This document shows, piece by piece, positions 44,928 through 52,300 of a DNA stretch of 64,000 nucleotides (within the stretch, counting starts at the first letter, position 1; the number at the start of each line of letters is the position of its first letter). Source of the DNA: Desulfobacteraceae bacterium (lineage in GTDB: Bacteria; Desulfobacterota; Desulfobacteria; Desulfobacterales; Desulfobacteraceae); NCBI GenBank assembly GCA_016743945.1, contig JADGFI010000021.1, positions 26,835-90,834 of the forward strand, written 5' to 3'. The notes below the pieces were generated by a model, which ran no database searches, was not told the origin of the DNA, and saw only the letters and a program-made list of their open reading frames with translations. The position numbers were made by a program, and so were the translations under genes.

Positions 44928-46679
44928 ATGTATACTTCATTTTACAATCTTCATTCAAAACCCTTCCAGATCAGTTCTGACCCAGCGTTTATGTGGTTTG
45001 GAGAAAAACACAAGGAAGCATTGGCCACCTTAAAATACGGAATCCTGGATAATAAAGGGTTTTTGCTGTTAACCGGAGACGTGGGAACGGGAAAGACCTC
45101 TCTGATCAATTCTTTGATTGAAAGTTTGAGTGAGGATATTATCGTGGCTTCGATCCCGGACCCAAGTCTTGAGAAAATGGATTTTCTCAATTTCATTGCC
45201 CTGGCATTTGGTATGGACAAAGAGTTTTCCACCAAAGGAACTTTTCTGATCCATTTTAGACAATTTTTAATGGCAGCCCATGAAACCAATAAAAAAGTAT
45301 TGCTCATCATTGATGAGTCTCAACTTCTAACCCAGGAAATGCTCGAAGAGATTCGTCTGTTATCAAATATCGAAAAAACCGATGCCAAACTGATCAATAT
45401 TTTTTTTGTCGGCCAAAATGAGTTCAATGAAATCCTCAATCAGCAACAAAACAGAGCGGTACGGCAGCGACTGACCTTAAATTACAACATTGACCCCCTG
45501 ACCCCCGATGAAACGGCTGAATATATTAAGCACCGGCTAAAGGTGGCAGGGACAACCAAACCAATTTTTGATACCACAGCTGTCCAGGAAATATTCATGT
45601 ACTCAGGCGGATTTCCCCGGCGGATCAATATTATTTGTGATCATTGCCTTTTATCGGGATATGTGAATGCTAAAATGGAGATAGATCGCCTGGTTGTAAA
45701 AGAATGTGCCAAAGAGTTAAAAATCCCGGCCCATGTCAGCAACCGGGATATCAATGGCTTCACCCCAAACCATCCCAGGCCCGCCACGGTGATAAAAGCC
45801 CAACCATTTTTACCCCTTCCCAAACAACCGAAACCCACCCCCCGAAAAAGCAGATCCATAATATGGGTGTTGGCTTTTTTGCTCTTTTTTTTTCTCTCCT
45901 GTTTTTTTATCTTTCCTGGGCAGTTTAAACAATCTGTTTCCCTGGCAAATGACCGCCTTGGTATTTTAAAAAATCAAATCATCTTACTGCTGCTGCCCAA
46001 TTCATTCAAAGATAACGAGAAACCTCAATCGTTAGGACCTGATAAGGCACCCGAAAAGCGAATGCCGATACCAAAAAGAAATAATGATAACATAATTTCA
46101 AAACCATCTCCGCTTCAAATAATAGCCCAGGATGAAACAATAAAGCCAAAAGATACCGTAAAATCAAAGAAGACCTCAAACTTGGCAGAACCTGAACATG
46201 TTCAGCCAATCCAGGAAAGTATTCCCGACGAAAACCTCAGTCAGACTATTTACACTGACCCCCTGAAAAACCAAGCAGCGGTTGAACCAGACAAAGACCA
46301 GAAAGAGTTTAAAATACAAAAAACAATCCCCGTGCTGCCAAAAGATAAGGTAATCGTCAGGTTTGAATATGATACCAATGATTTTAGCAAACCTGGTTTT
46401 GAGAATCTAAAAAAATTTGCAGAGAGTCTGGTTATGAATCCTGGCGCAATGGTTCTGATTTCAGGCTTTACTGATTCTGGGGGGAATAATAGTTATAATC
46501 AAAAACTGTCTGAATTCAGGGCAAACATTGTGAGAAGCTTTCTTCTTGGCAAGGGTGTAAAACCGAACCAGATTAAAATAAAAGGATTGGGCAGTAAAAA
46601 TCCCATTGAAAGCAATAACACGGCCTGGGGCAGAATGATGAACCGGCGTGTCGAAATTGAAGTGCTTGGGGGTGAATAA
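44928..46679 (+). CDS. ExeA/GspA-type AAA ATPase fused to OmpA peptidoglycan-binding domain
   Basis: A 583-aa protein. The N-terminal AAA domain (1-265) has Walker A GDVGTGKT (50-57) and Walker B LLIIDE (125-130) and starts with the family's YNLHSKPFQISSDPAFMWFG. A membrane helix follows at about 310-330, then a Pro/Lys-rich periplasmic stretch, and an OmpA-like domain (about 470-580, FTDSGGNNSYNQKLSEFRA and NRRVEIEVLG). ExeA with ExeB helps insert the secretin through the peptidoglycan in type II secretion; related ATPases also mark exosortase/PEP-CTERM loci. In ExeA the periplasmic domain is a different peptidoglycan-binding type, so the OmpA domain is a functional substitute. It sits between the coiled-coil membrane gene and the TPR lipoprotein gene. 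Confidence 0.87.
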   Translation: MYTSFYNLHSKPFQISSDPAFMWFGEKHKEALATLKYGILDNKGFLLLTGDVGTGKTSLINSLIESLSEDIIVASIPDPSLEKMDFLNFIALAFGMDKEFSTKGTFLIHFRQFLMAAHETNKKVLLIIDESQLLTQEMLEEIRLLSNIEKTDAKLINIFFVGQNEFNEILNQQQNRAVRQRLTLNYNIDPLTPDETAEYIKHRLKVAGTTKPIFDTTAVQEIFMYSGGFPRRINIICDHCLLSGYVNAKMEIDRLVVKECAKELKIPAHVSNRDINGFTPNHPRPATVIKAQPFLPLPKQPKPTPRKSRSIIWVLAFLLFFFLSCFFIFPGQFKQSVSLANDRLGILKNQIILLLLPNSFKDNEKPQSLGPDKAPEKRMPIPKRNNDNIISKPSPLQIIAQDETIKPKDTVKSKKTSNLAEPEHVQPIQESIPDENLSQTIYTDPLKNQAAVEPDKDQKEFKIQKTIPVLPKDKVIVRFEYDTNDFSKPGFENLKKFAESLVMNPGAMVLISGFTDSGGNNSYNQKLSEFRANIVRSFLLGKGVKPNQIKIKGLGSKNPIESNNTAWGRMMNRRVEIEVLGGE

Positions 46680-46827
46680 TTCAACTGTTAAAATTTTCTT
46701 CTTATCCATTCAGGATGAAGTTTTAATTGACAACTATCAACCCCGCGTAATACTAATAGCGAACCAAATGGTATTATTTTAATATAAAAAGATCTATCTA
46801 TCATATAAATATGTCCGGAGGCGATTC

Positions 46828-49116
46828 ATGAAATTTCGTTTAAAGCTCATCCTTGTTACCCTTATCCTGTTGATTCTTGCCATGGGGTGTGCAAATGACC
46901 AAGATAAAAAATTGAGCCACTTTAACAAAGGAAACGATTATTTTGAGGCAAAAGAGTATAAAAAAGCTGAAATTGAGTTTAAAAATGCCATCCAGATAGA
47001 CAGTCAATACACTGATGCACTGATTAAACTCGGGGACACAATGATGAAGCTTGGCCAGGGACGGCAAGCCTTTACAACCTATTCCCAGGTGGAAAAAATC
47101 GCTCCGGATAATATCCCGGCGCTTACCAACCTTGCAAAACTTTATTTTTTAGGGAAAAAACAGGATGAGGCCCAAATCAGAATAGATAAAATCCTGGCCC
47201 AGGATAATAAAAATATTGATGCACTTTTTTTAAAAGCAAACGTTTTGATCCAGCAAAAGAAAATGGATATGGCTGAAGATATTTTTGAGCAAATCCTCGA
47301 AATTGAAAACACCCATATTGCTTCCCTCCAGGGACTGGCCAGACTGAAAAGCTTTCAAAAAAAATTTGACGAGGCAGAGGCACTTTTGCTCAAAGCCGTG
47401 GATGCAGCCCCCAATAAAAATCAGCCAAGGGGTGTTCTTGTCAGTTATTACATCAGCCGGAAAAACCTTGTAAAAGCCGAGGCCCAACTCAAATTATCTG
47501 CACAGGAAAATCCTGACAATGCAAACCATCAGATCGTTCTTGGAAATTTTTATCTACGAACACAAAAACAAACCCTGGCAGAAGAGGCGTATAAAAAAGC
47601 GGTGGAAATAGCACCGGATACGGTTAAACCCTATCTAAGCCTTGCAAGATTTTACGATGTGGTTGGCAATCAGGAAAAAGCGCTGGAATTACTGGAAAAA
47701 GCCGTCACAATAGCGCCGGAAGATATCTCTGCCAAACAAACCCTGGCGCGATTCCAGTACAAAACAAAAAATATGGATGCGGCTGAAAAGCTGGTGTCAC
47801 AAATCCTTGAACAAAGACCCAAGTTCTCGCCTGCAAGAATTCTTCAAAGTGAAATTTTTATTTTTAAAAAAGAATTTGATAAAGCACTTCCCATTTTAAA
47901 CAGCCTTGAAAAAGAAGAACCCAATGCCCCCATGGTTCATTATTTCAAAGGGCTATGCCATTTAGGGCTTGGCAACATAAACCAGGCAGCCGAGTCGGTA
48001 GCAAAATCAGTTGAACTAAAACCCGATGTTATCAGATCACGTCTTCTTTTGGCTGATATTTATCTTCGTCAAGGCTCCTTTGGCCTCGCCTTGGAGCTCA
48101 CCTCCCAAATTTTAGAAACAAATGATTCAATATACCCGGCCCTGATGATACGGGCCAATTCCCAACTGGGCCTGGGAAAATTGAAAGAGGCGGAACAAGA
48201 CTATAAAAAATTGATCGAGACAGATCCAAAAAATCCTGCTGGCTATTATCGCCTGGCCTATTTTTTCTCCGCCCAAAAACAATATGTCAAAGCCGAAGAA
48301 TTGCTTGGAAAAGCCCAATCCCTAAACAAAGAATTGATGGACGTATTCAGTCTAAGGGTAAGAAACAGCACACTTTTGGAAAACTTTGAACAGGCCCACT
48401 CCCTGTGTCAACAGCAATTGGATGTTGCAAAGGATAATAAAAGAAATAAAGCCATCGTGTACAATGTCCAGGCCTCGGTATATCTCATTGAAAAAGACCT
48501 TGATAATGCCGCCGCATCCTTTGAAAGGGCCATTGAAACCGATCCGGACTACTTAAGATCCTATAGTTCCCTGGCACAAATTTTCATCTCCCAAAAAGAG
48601 TTGAAAAAAGCAATCTCCCAATACGAAACAATCCTTGAAAAAAATCCAGGTATTGCCTCCCCCCACATGATGCTGGCCACCCTGTCTGAAATGGAAAAAA
48701 ACTTTGAAATAGCAGAAAAGCATTATAGAAAAGCCCTTGAGATTGATCCAAATTTTGCCCCTGCCGCAAATAACCTTGCCTACCATCTTGCAGAGAGGAC
48801 CGACAAATTCGATGAGGCCCTGAAGTTTGCAAGAATCGCAAAGGAAAAACTTCCCGATGATCCGGGGGTCATGGATACAATTGGATGGACATACTATAAA
48901 AAAGGACTCTACGGCAATGCAGTGGGTGAATTTATTGAAAGCCTGAAAAGCATTCCCGACAATCCAACTGTTCATTACCACCTGGGACTTGCCTACAATA
49001 AGAAAGGAGATATTGAGCTGGCCAAAAAAGAACTTTCAAGGGCCCTGGAACTGGACAAAAAATTTCCGGGTGCCAAAAAAGCGAAAGACCTTCTCGCAGA
49101 ATTAAACAAGGGATGA
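46828..49116 (+). CDS. TPR-repeat lipoprotein, PEP-CTERM system PrsT-like
   Basis: A 762-aa protein with a lipoprotein signal (LAMGC, lipidated Cys21) and then tetratricopeptide repeats almost to the end; I count roughly 18-20 units, with clear ones at DNANHQIVLGNFYLRTQKQ and PAANNLAYHLAERTDKFDEA. PrsT proteins of PEP-CTERM loci have this build (about 900 aa), and similar lipoproteins act as pilotins or scaffolds for secretins and exopolysaccharide export. Assignment to PrsT rests on build and context. Start supported by GGAGG 8 bases before the ATG. It is convergent with the sigma54 activator, 10 bases away. Confidence 0.8.
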   Translation: MKFRLKLILVTLILLILAMGCANDQDKKLSHFNKGNDYFEAKEYKKAEIEFKNAIQIDSQYTDALIKLGDTMMKLGQGRQAFTTYSQVEKIAPDNIPALTNLAKLYFLGKKQDEAQIRIDKILAQDNKNIDALFLKANVLIQQKKMDMAEDIFEQILEIENTHIASLQGLARLKSFQKKFDEAEALLLKAVDAAPNKNQPRGVLVSYYISRKNLVKAEAQLKLSAQENPDNANHQIVLGNFYLRTQKQTLAEEAYKKAVEIAPDTVKPYLSLARFYDVVGNQEKALELLEKAVTIAPEDISAKQTLARFQYKTKNMDAAEKLVSQILEQRPKFSPARILQSEIFIFKKEFDKALPILNSLEKEEPNAPMVHYFKGLCHLGLGNINQAAESVAKSVELKPDVIRSRLLLADIYLRQGSFGLALELTSQILETNDSIYPALMIRANSQLGLGKLKEAEQDYKKLIETDPKNPAGYYRLAYFFSAQKQYVKAEELLGKAQSLNKELMDVFSLRVRNSTLLENFEQAHSLCQQQLDVAKDNKRNKAIVYNVQASVYLIEKDLDNAAASFERAIETDPDYLRSYSSLAQIFISQKELKKAISQYETILEKNPGIASPHMMLATLSEMEKNFEIAEKHYRKALEIDPNFAPAANNLAYHLAERTDKFDEALKFARIAKEKLPDDPGVMDTIGWTYYKKGLYGNAVGEFIESLKSIPDNPTVHYHLGLAYNKKGDIELAKKELSRALELDKKFPGAKKAKDLLAELNKG

Positions 49117-49130
49117 TGCCCCTGTTTTAT
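49107..49130. terminator. Weak hairpin between convergent TPR and sigma54-activator genes
   Basis: CAAGGG (49107-49112) pairs, with one mismatch, with CCCCTG (49119-49124), and TTTTATAT follows on the plus strand. It covers the stop codon of the TPR gene. Confidence 0.3.
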
Positions 49131-50617
49131 ATCCCTTTGATTCCAAGCTCAGCTATGAGCCGAGAAAGATAGGTGCGTTGAATATCCAGAATTTTAGCCG
49201 CTTTAGTTCTGTTACCTTGGACGGATTGAAGGGTATGGATTACATGTTTTTTTTTAAAACCATGTATCGCCTGTTTTAAATTTAAATTATTAAAAGCAAC
49301 AGGATCTTTTTCAACCACAAAAAACGGCAGGTCTTCGGCAGATATCATGGGACCTTCACACATAATCACTGCGCGCTCAACTGCATTTTTAAGCTCTCGT
49401 ATGTTGCCCGGCCAGGCGTGTGTTTTAATAATCTGAAGGGTTTGGGCGGAAAATTCAAGATTCGGTCTTGCCTGTTGTTTTCTAAAGTATTCCAGAAAAT
49501 ATTGGGCCAACAACACAATATCTGTGTTGCGATCTCTCAGGGGCGGGTTTTTTATCTGGACCACATTCAATCGATAATAAAGATCCTCCCTGAACATTTT
49601 GTTCTGAACTTCTCGTTCAATATCCCTGTTTGTTGCACAAATAACCCTGACATCCACACAAATTTTTTGACTGCCTCCCACCCGGTAATAGGTGCCTTCC
49701 TGGAGTACTCTCAAAAGCCGGGTTTGCATATTCAAACTCATCTCCCCGATTTCATCCAAAAAGATAGTCCCCTTGTCCGCCAGTTCAAACTTACCTTTTT
49801 TTAAGGCAACGGCCCCGGTAAACGCCCCTTTTTCATGACCAAACAATTCATCTTCCAGAAGGGATTCTGTTAAAGCACCGCAATTTAAAACCACCAGGGG
49901 AAAATCTTTTCTTGCGCTTTGCCGATGAATCAGGCGGGCCATCAGCTCTTTTCCGGTACCGCTTTCCCCCAATACCATCACGCTGGCTTTAGTCGCTGCA
50001 ACTTTAAGGGCATCTGAGACTGCCTTTTTTACTTCCGGACTATTTCCAACGATTTGATTTTTCTGTGCAACCTGCTCTGTCAATTCAATATTTTTTCGGT
50101 TTACACTTTCCACCTGCCGCGAGTTGTGGATGGCCTTGGCACAGACATTGGCAAAAACATTTAAGGTATCCAGATCGTCCTGATCAAAAAAATGCCCATC
50201 CACTCGATCCACAATCTGAAGCACACCAATGATATCTGAATCAATTTTTAAAGGGGAACAGGCAATGGAAGTGGTTTTAAAATCAATATTTTTACTGATA
50301 ACGCTAAGCCACCGTGGATCCTTGTTTACATCCTCCACCAGCAAGGGAATGCCGGTCTCGGCGACATAGCCTGCAATCCCCTGGCCCAGCTTGACGTGAA
50401 AGTTTTTAATCTCTTTTTTTTTGGCGCCTGTTGTGATTTCAAACCGAAGGGTTTGCCCATCCTCATCAAGAAGCAGGAGGGAACTTGCCTTTGCCTGCAT
50501 CATTCTGGCCGCAGTGTTCACTATCAGCTGGGGCAGCAGCTCCTGTTCCTGTACACAGGATACCCATGCAGAAATATCATTTAAATATTGTAATGGCGCC
50601 CTTGGATTTGAATGCAT
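49127..50617 (-). CDS. Sigma54-dependent transcriptional activator with GAF domain
   Basis: A 496-aa bacterial enhancer-binding protein. N-terminal GAF sensor domain (about 28-165), AAA+ domain with Walker A GESGTGKE (217-224), the sigma54-contacting loop GAFTGA (264-269) and Walker B GTIFLDEIGE (283-292), then a Fis-type helix-turn-helix (about 455-496, NRTKAAKILDIQRTYLSRLI). It activates sigma54-RNA polymerase at -24/-12 promoters. PEP-CTERM loci often carry such a regulator (PrsR), but PrsR has a receiver domain where this has GAF, so activation is by a bound ligand rather than a kinase. A perfect sigma54 promoter precedes the PEP-CTERM gene 10 kb away and is its best candidate target. Confidence 0.92.
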   Translation of the reverse strand: MHSNPRAPLQYLNDISAWVSCVQEQELLPQLIVNTAARMMQAKASSLLLLDEDGQTLRFEITTGAKKKEIKNFHVKLGQGIAGYVAETGIPLLVEDVNKDPRWLSVISKNIDFKTTSIACSPLKIDSDIIGVLQIVDRVDGHFFDQDDLDTLNVFANVCAKAIHNSRQVESVNRKNIELTEQVAQKNQIVGNSPEVKKAVSDALKVAATKASVMVLGESGTGKELMARLIHRQSARKDFPLVVLNCGALTESLLEDELFGHEKGAFTGAVALKKGKFELADKGTIFLDEIGEMSLNMQTRLLRVLQEGTYYRVGGSQKICVDVRVICATNRDIEREVQNKMFREDLYYRLNVVQIKNPPLRDRNTDIVLLAQYFLEYFRKQQARPNLEFSAQTLQIIKTHAWPGNIRELKNAVERAVIMCEGPMISAEDLPFFVVEKDPVAFNNLNLKQAIHGFKKKHVIHTLQSVQGNRTKAAKILDIQRTYLSRLIAELGIKGI

Positions 50618-50675
50618 CCCCTATCTTACCAAAAACACGCACCTAAAATCAATGGGAAGAAAACTTAATTGGGTA

Positions 50676-51002
50676 TCAATCCCCCTGTTTGTTTTGTTTT
50701 TCCAGCAGATCAATTATTTTTTTATTCTGATCGATAAGAACATCAAATTTTTCAATTATGGTGTCGACCCTTTGGTCCAATGCGGCATTTTGCTCATTTA
50801 TTTGATCCAACAATCGGACGGTATATTCCCCGCCAAGGGCAATCTGTTCAAATAGATAGTCAGACCTGACAGAACTGTTTTCTCCGGGCACTAAAGAGCT
50901 ATACTTTTGGACAAAGGTATCTGAAATCTCGGAGCTAAATACAATCGGTGCTACAGCAAATGCAATGCAGATAATACCCATAAGCGACACTATTTTTTTC
51001 AT
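50676..51002 (-). CDS. Small secreted coiled-coil protein, last gene of the secretion operon
   Basis: A 108-aa protein with a cleavable-looking signal peptide (about 1-23, ending VFSS) and a C-terminal helix of heptad character (about 62-104, ending DLLEKQNKQ). The ATG overlaps the stop of the third pseudopilin gene (ATGA), so it is translated with the filament genes and probably acts in the periplasm with them. No family recognised. Confidence 0.7.
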   Translation of the reverse strand: MKKIVSLMGIICIAFAVAPIVFSSEISDTFVQKYSSLVPGENSSVRSDYLFEQIALGGEYTVRLLDQINEQNAALDQRVDTIIEKFDVLIDQNKKIIDLLEKQNKQGD

Positions 51003-51469
51003 GGTTTTGTCTCCTTTCCCGGTTCATATACAAATTTCCATTCCAGATATTTTTTTTTCTTTTCAAAGGATTCAAAGGGTTCAGGGAACCCGCCTTGCTT
51101 TAAAGGAAAGGCGCTGCTGGTGCTGAAAACCCCTTTTATTCTTGCTTTTCCGTCATATATAATTCCCCAGCCACCCTCCCGGCTCATGGGGTCTTTGTAG
51201 TGTTTTCTTAAATGACGCTTTAAATTGGGAAACCGATTGTCCTTTAACAAGACCTTAAAACTTCGGGGATAGATTTTAGACCCGCCCGGAGAATCTTCGT
51301 AAAAGGATTCAATGGCCCTTACAATTTGACTTCCCCTGAAAAGCAGCTCTTTTTCATGCTCTTGCTTCATTATGGTGCTCCACTGCTTGTGCACGACCAT
51401 CAAGGATACCGATGTAACAAAAACAAGAATGAGGGCAAACATATAGGTAAACCCTCGTTCACCATTCAT
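50999..51469 (-). CDS. Minor pseudopilin-like protein lacking Glu5
   Basis: A 156-aa protein that starts MNGERGFTYMFALILVFVTS: a short basic leader, Gly before the cleavage site, Phe1 and a hydrophobic helix, as in type IV pilins and pseudopilins. Position +5 is Phe instead of Glu; loss of Glu5 is typical of tip pseudopilins such as GspK. A soluble domain follows with a KDPMSREGGWGI segment like the beta-turn region of its neighbours. The open frame reaches 51787, but the ATG at 51469 lies within the stop region of the upstream pseudopilin gene (11-base overlap) and gives the correct leader. Confidence 0.75.
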   Translation of the reverse strand: MNGERGFTYMFALILVFVTSVSLMVVHKQWSTIMKQEHEKELLFRGSQIVRAIESFYEDSPGGSKIYPRSFKVLLKDNRFPNLKRHLRKHYKDPMSREGGWGIIYDGKARIKGVFSTSSAFPLKQGGFPEPFESFEKKKKYLEWKFVYEPGKETKP

Positions 51470-51833
51470 TATAGGGCCCGCTGTATAAACTGATTTTATG
51501 GCTGCCGCTGTGAATATCATAAATACCGGTTGTTTCATCTCCCTCCGGGGCAATGAGGATCCAGGTATCGGTGGAACCGGTAATGGGGTCCATGGGAACC
51601 TGCCTGATATATCTTTTTTCAACCAGGATTTCCAGGGATTCCGGATATTCACCAAAATCCCCATAATATTGATCAATGACATCCCGAAAAACAAACAAGG
51701 AGTTTCGCAAAGAGGCTTCCCTGGATCTAACAATGGATCTTTGAAAACTGGGGACGGCAATGGCGGCCAAAATTCCCATGATGGCAATCACGGTTAGCAT
51801 TTCAATGAGGGTGTACCCTTTGTTATTGTTCAT
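51459..51833 (-). CDS. Type II secretion pseudopilin, GspG-like
   Basis: A 124-aa pseudopilin with leader MNNNKG and, after the cleavage site, YTLIEMLTVIAIMGILAAI with Glu5 present. The C-terminal domain has the GspG pattern YPESLEILVEKRYIRQVPMDP and TDTW followed by a short Gly/Asp-rich loop. It should be the main or second subunit of a short periplasmic filament. A GTG at 51842 is in frame, but GGGAG 8 bases before the ATG at 51833 decides the start. Gap of 2 bases from the upstream pseudopilin gene. Confidence 0.88.
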   Translation of the reverse strand: MNNNKGYTLIEMLTVIAIMGILAAIAVPSFQRSIVRSREASLRNSLFVFRDVIDQYYGDFGEYPESLEILVEKRYIRQVPMDPITGSTDTWILIAPEGDETTGIYDIHSGSHKISLYSGPYNEW

Positions 51834-51835
51834 GG

Positions 51836-52300
51836 CTACCACTCCCTGTAATAGGAGCCGTCAATGGCTTGTTTGTCACTCAAGGAATAGACGTCATAGA
51901 CATCCTGTCCTCCCCAGATACTGCTGTTTGAATCGTCTGCATAGGATCTTAAGCCCCATTGACCATCTTCCACCAGGGGATCTTTGGGGATTCTTCTCAA
52001 AAATTTGCGCTTCTCAGAAGTAGCTGTTTTCAAGTCAACACCCGTCACCAATATTTCAAGACTTTCAGGATAGCCGGATGCCCCGGGTCCGACGGGAATA
52101 ACCTTTTCATCAACCAGAACTTTATGCGCATCCAGGGCCCTTCGAATCACCCTTAAATTGTTTCTCAATTCCATTTCCCTGGTTCTTTTATACACCACCT
52201 GGGAAAGGGGCAAAATGCCCGTGGCAAGAATCGAAATAATGGCAAGGGTGGCCACCATTTCCACCAGGGTAACACCGGTCTGATTATTTGCCGTATACAT
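51836..52300 (-). CDS. Type II secretion pseudopilin, GspG-like
   Basis: A 154-aa pseudopilin with leader MYTANNQTG and mature start VTLVEMVATLAIISILATG, Glu5 present. The soluble domain shares YPESLEILVTGVD and RRIPKDPLVEDGQWGLRSY with the next gene, so the two arose by duplication; the longer form here has a DVYDVYSLSDKQAIDGSYY tail. The ATG at 52300 overlaps the end of the secretin gene by 17 bases; a TTG at 52315 is possible but less likely. Which of the two is the major subunit cannot be told. Confidence 0.87.
   Translation of the reverse strand: MYTANNQTGVTLVEMVATLAIISILATGILPLSQVVYKRTREMELRNNLRVIRRALDAHKVLVDEKVIPVGPGASGYPESLEILVTGVDLKTATSEKRKFLRRIPKDPLVEDGQWGLRSYADDSNSSIWGGQDVYDVYSLSDKQAIDGSYYREW

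Noticed and set aside
51470..51787. N-terminal extension of the third pseudopilin frame
   Set aside because: It overlaps the second pseudopilin gene in another frame, is Pro/Trp-rich without a leader, and the ATG at 51469 gives a proper prepilin start.
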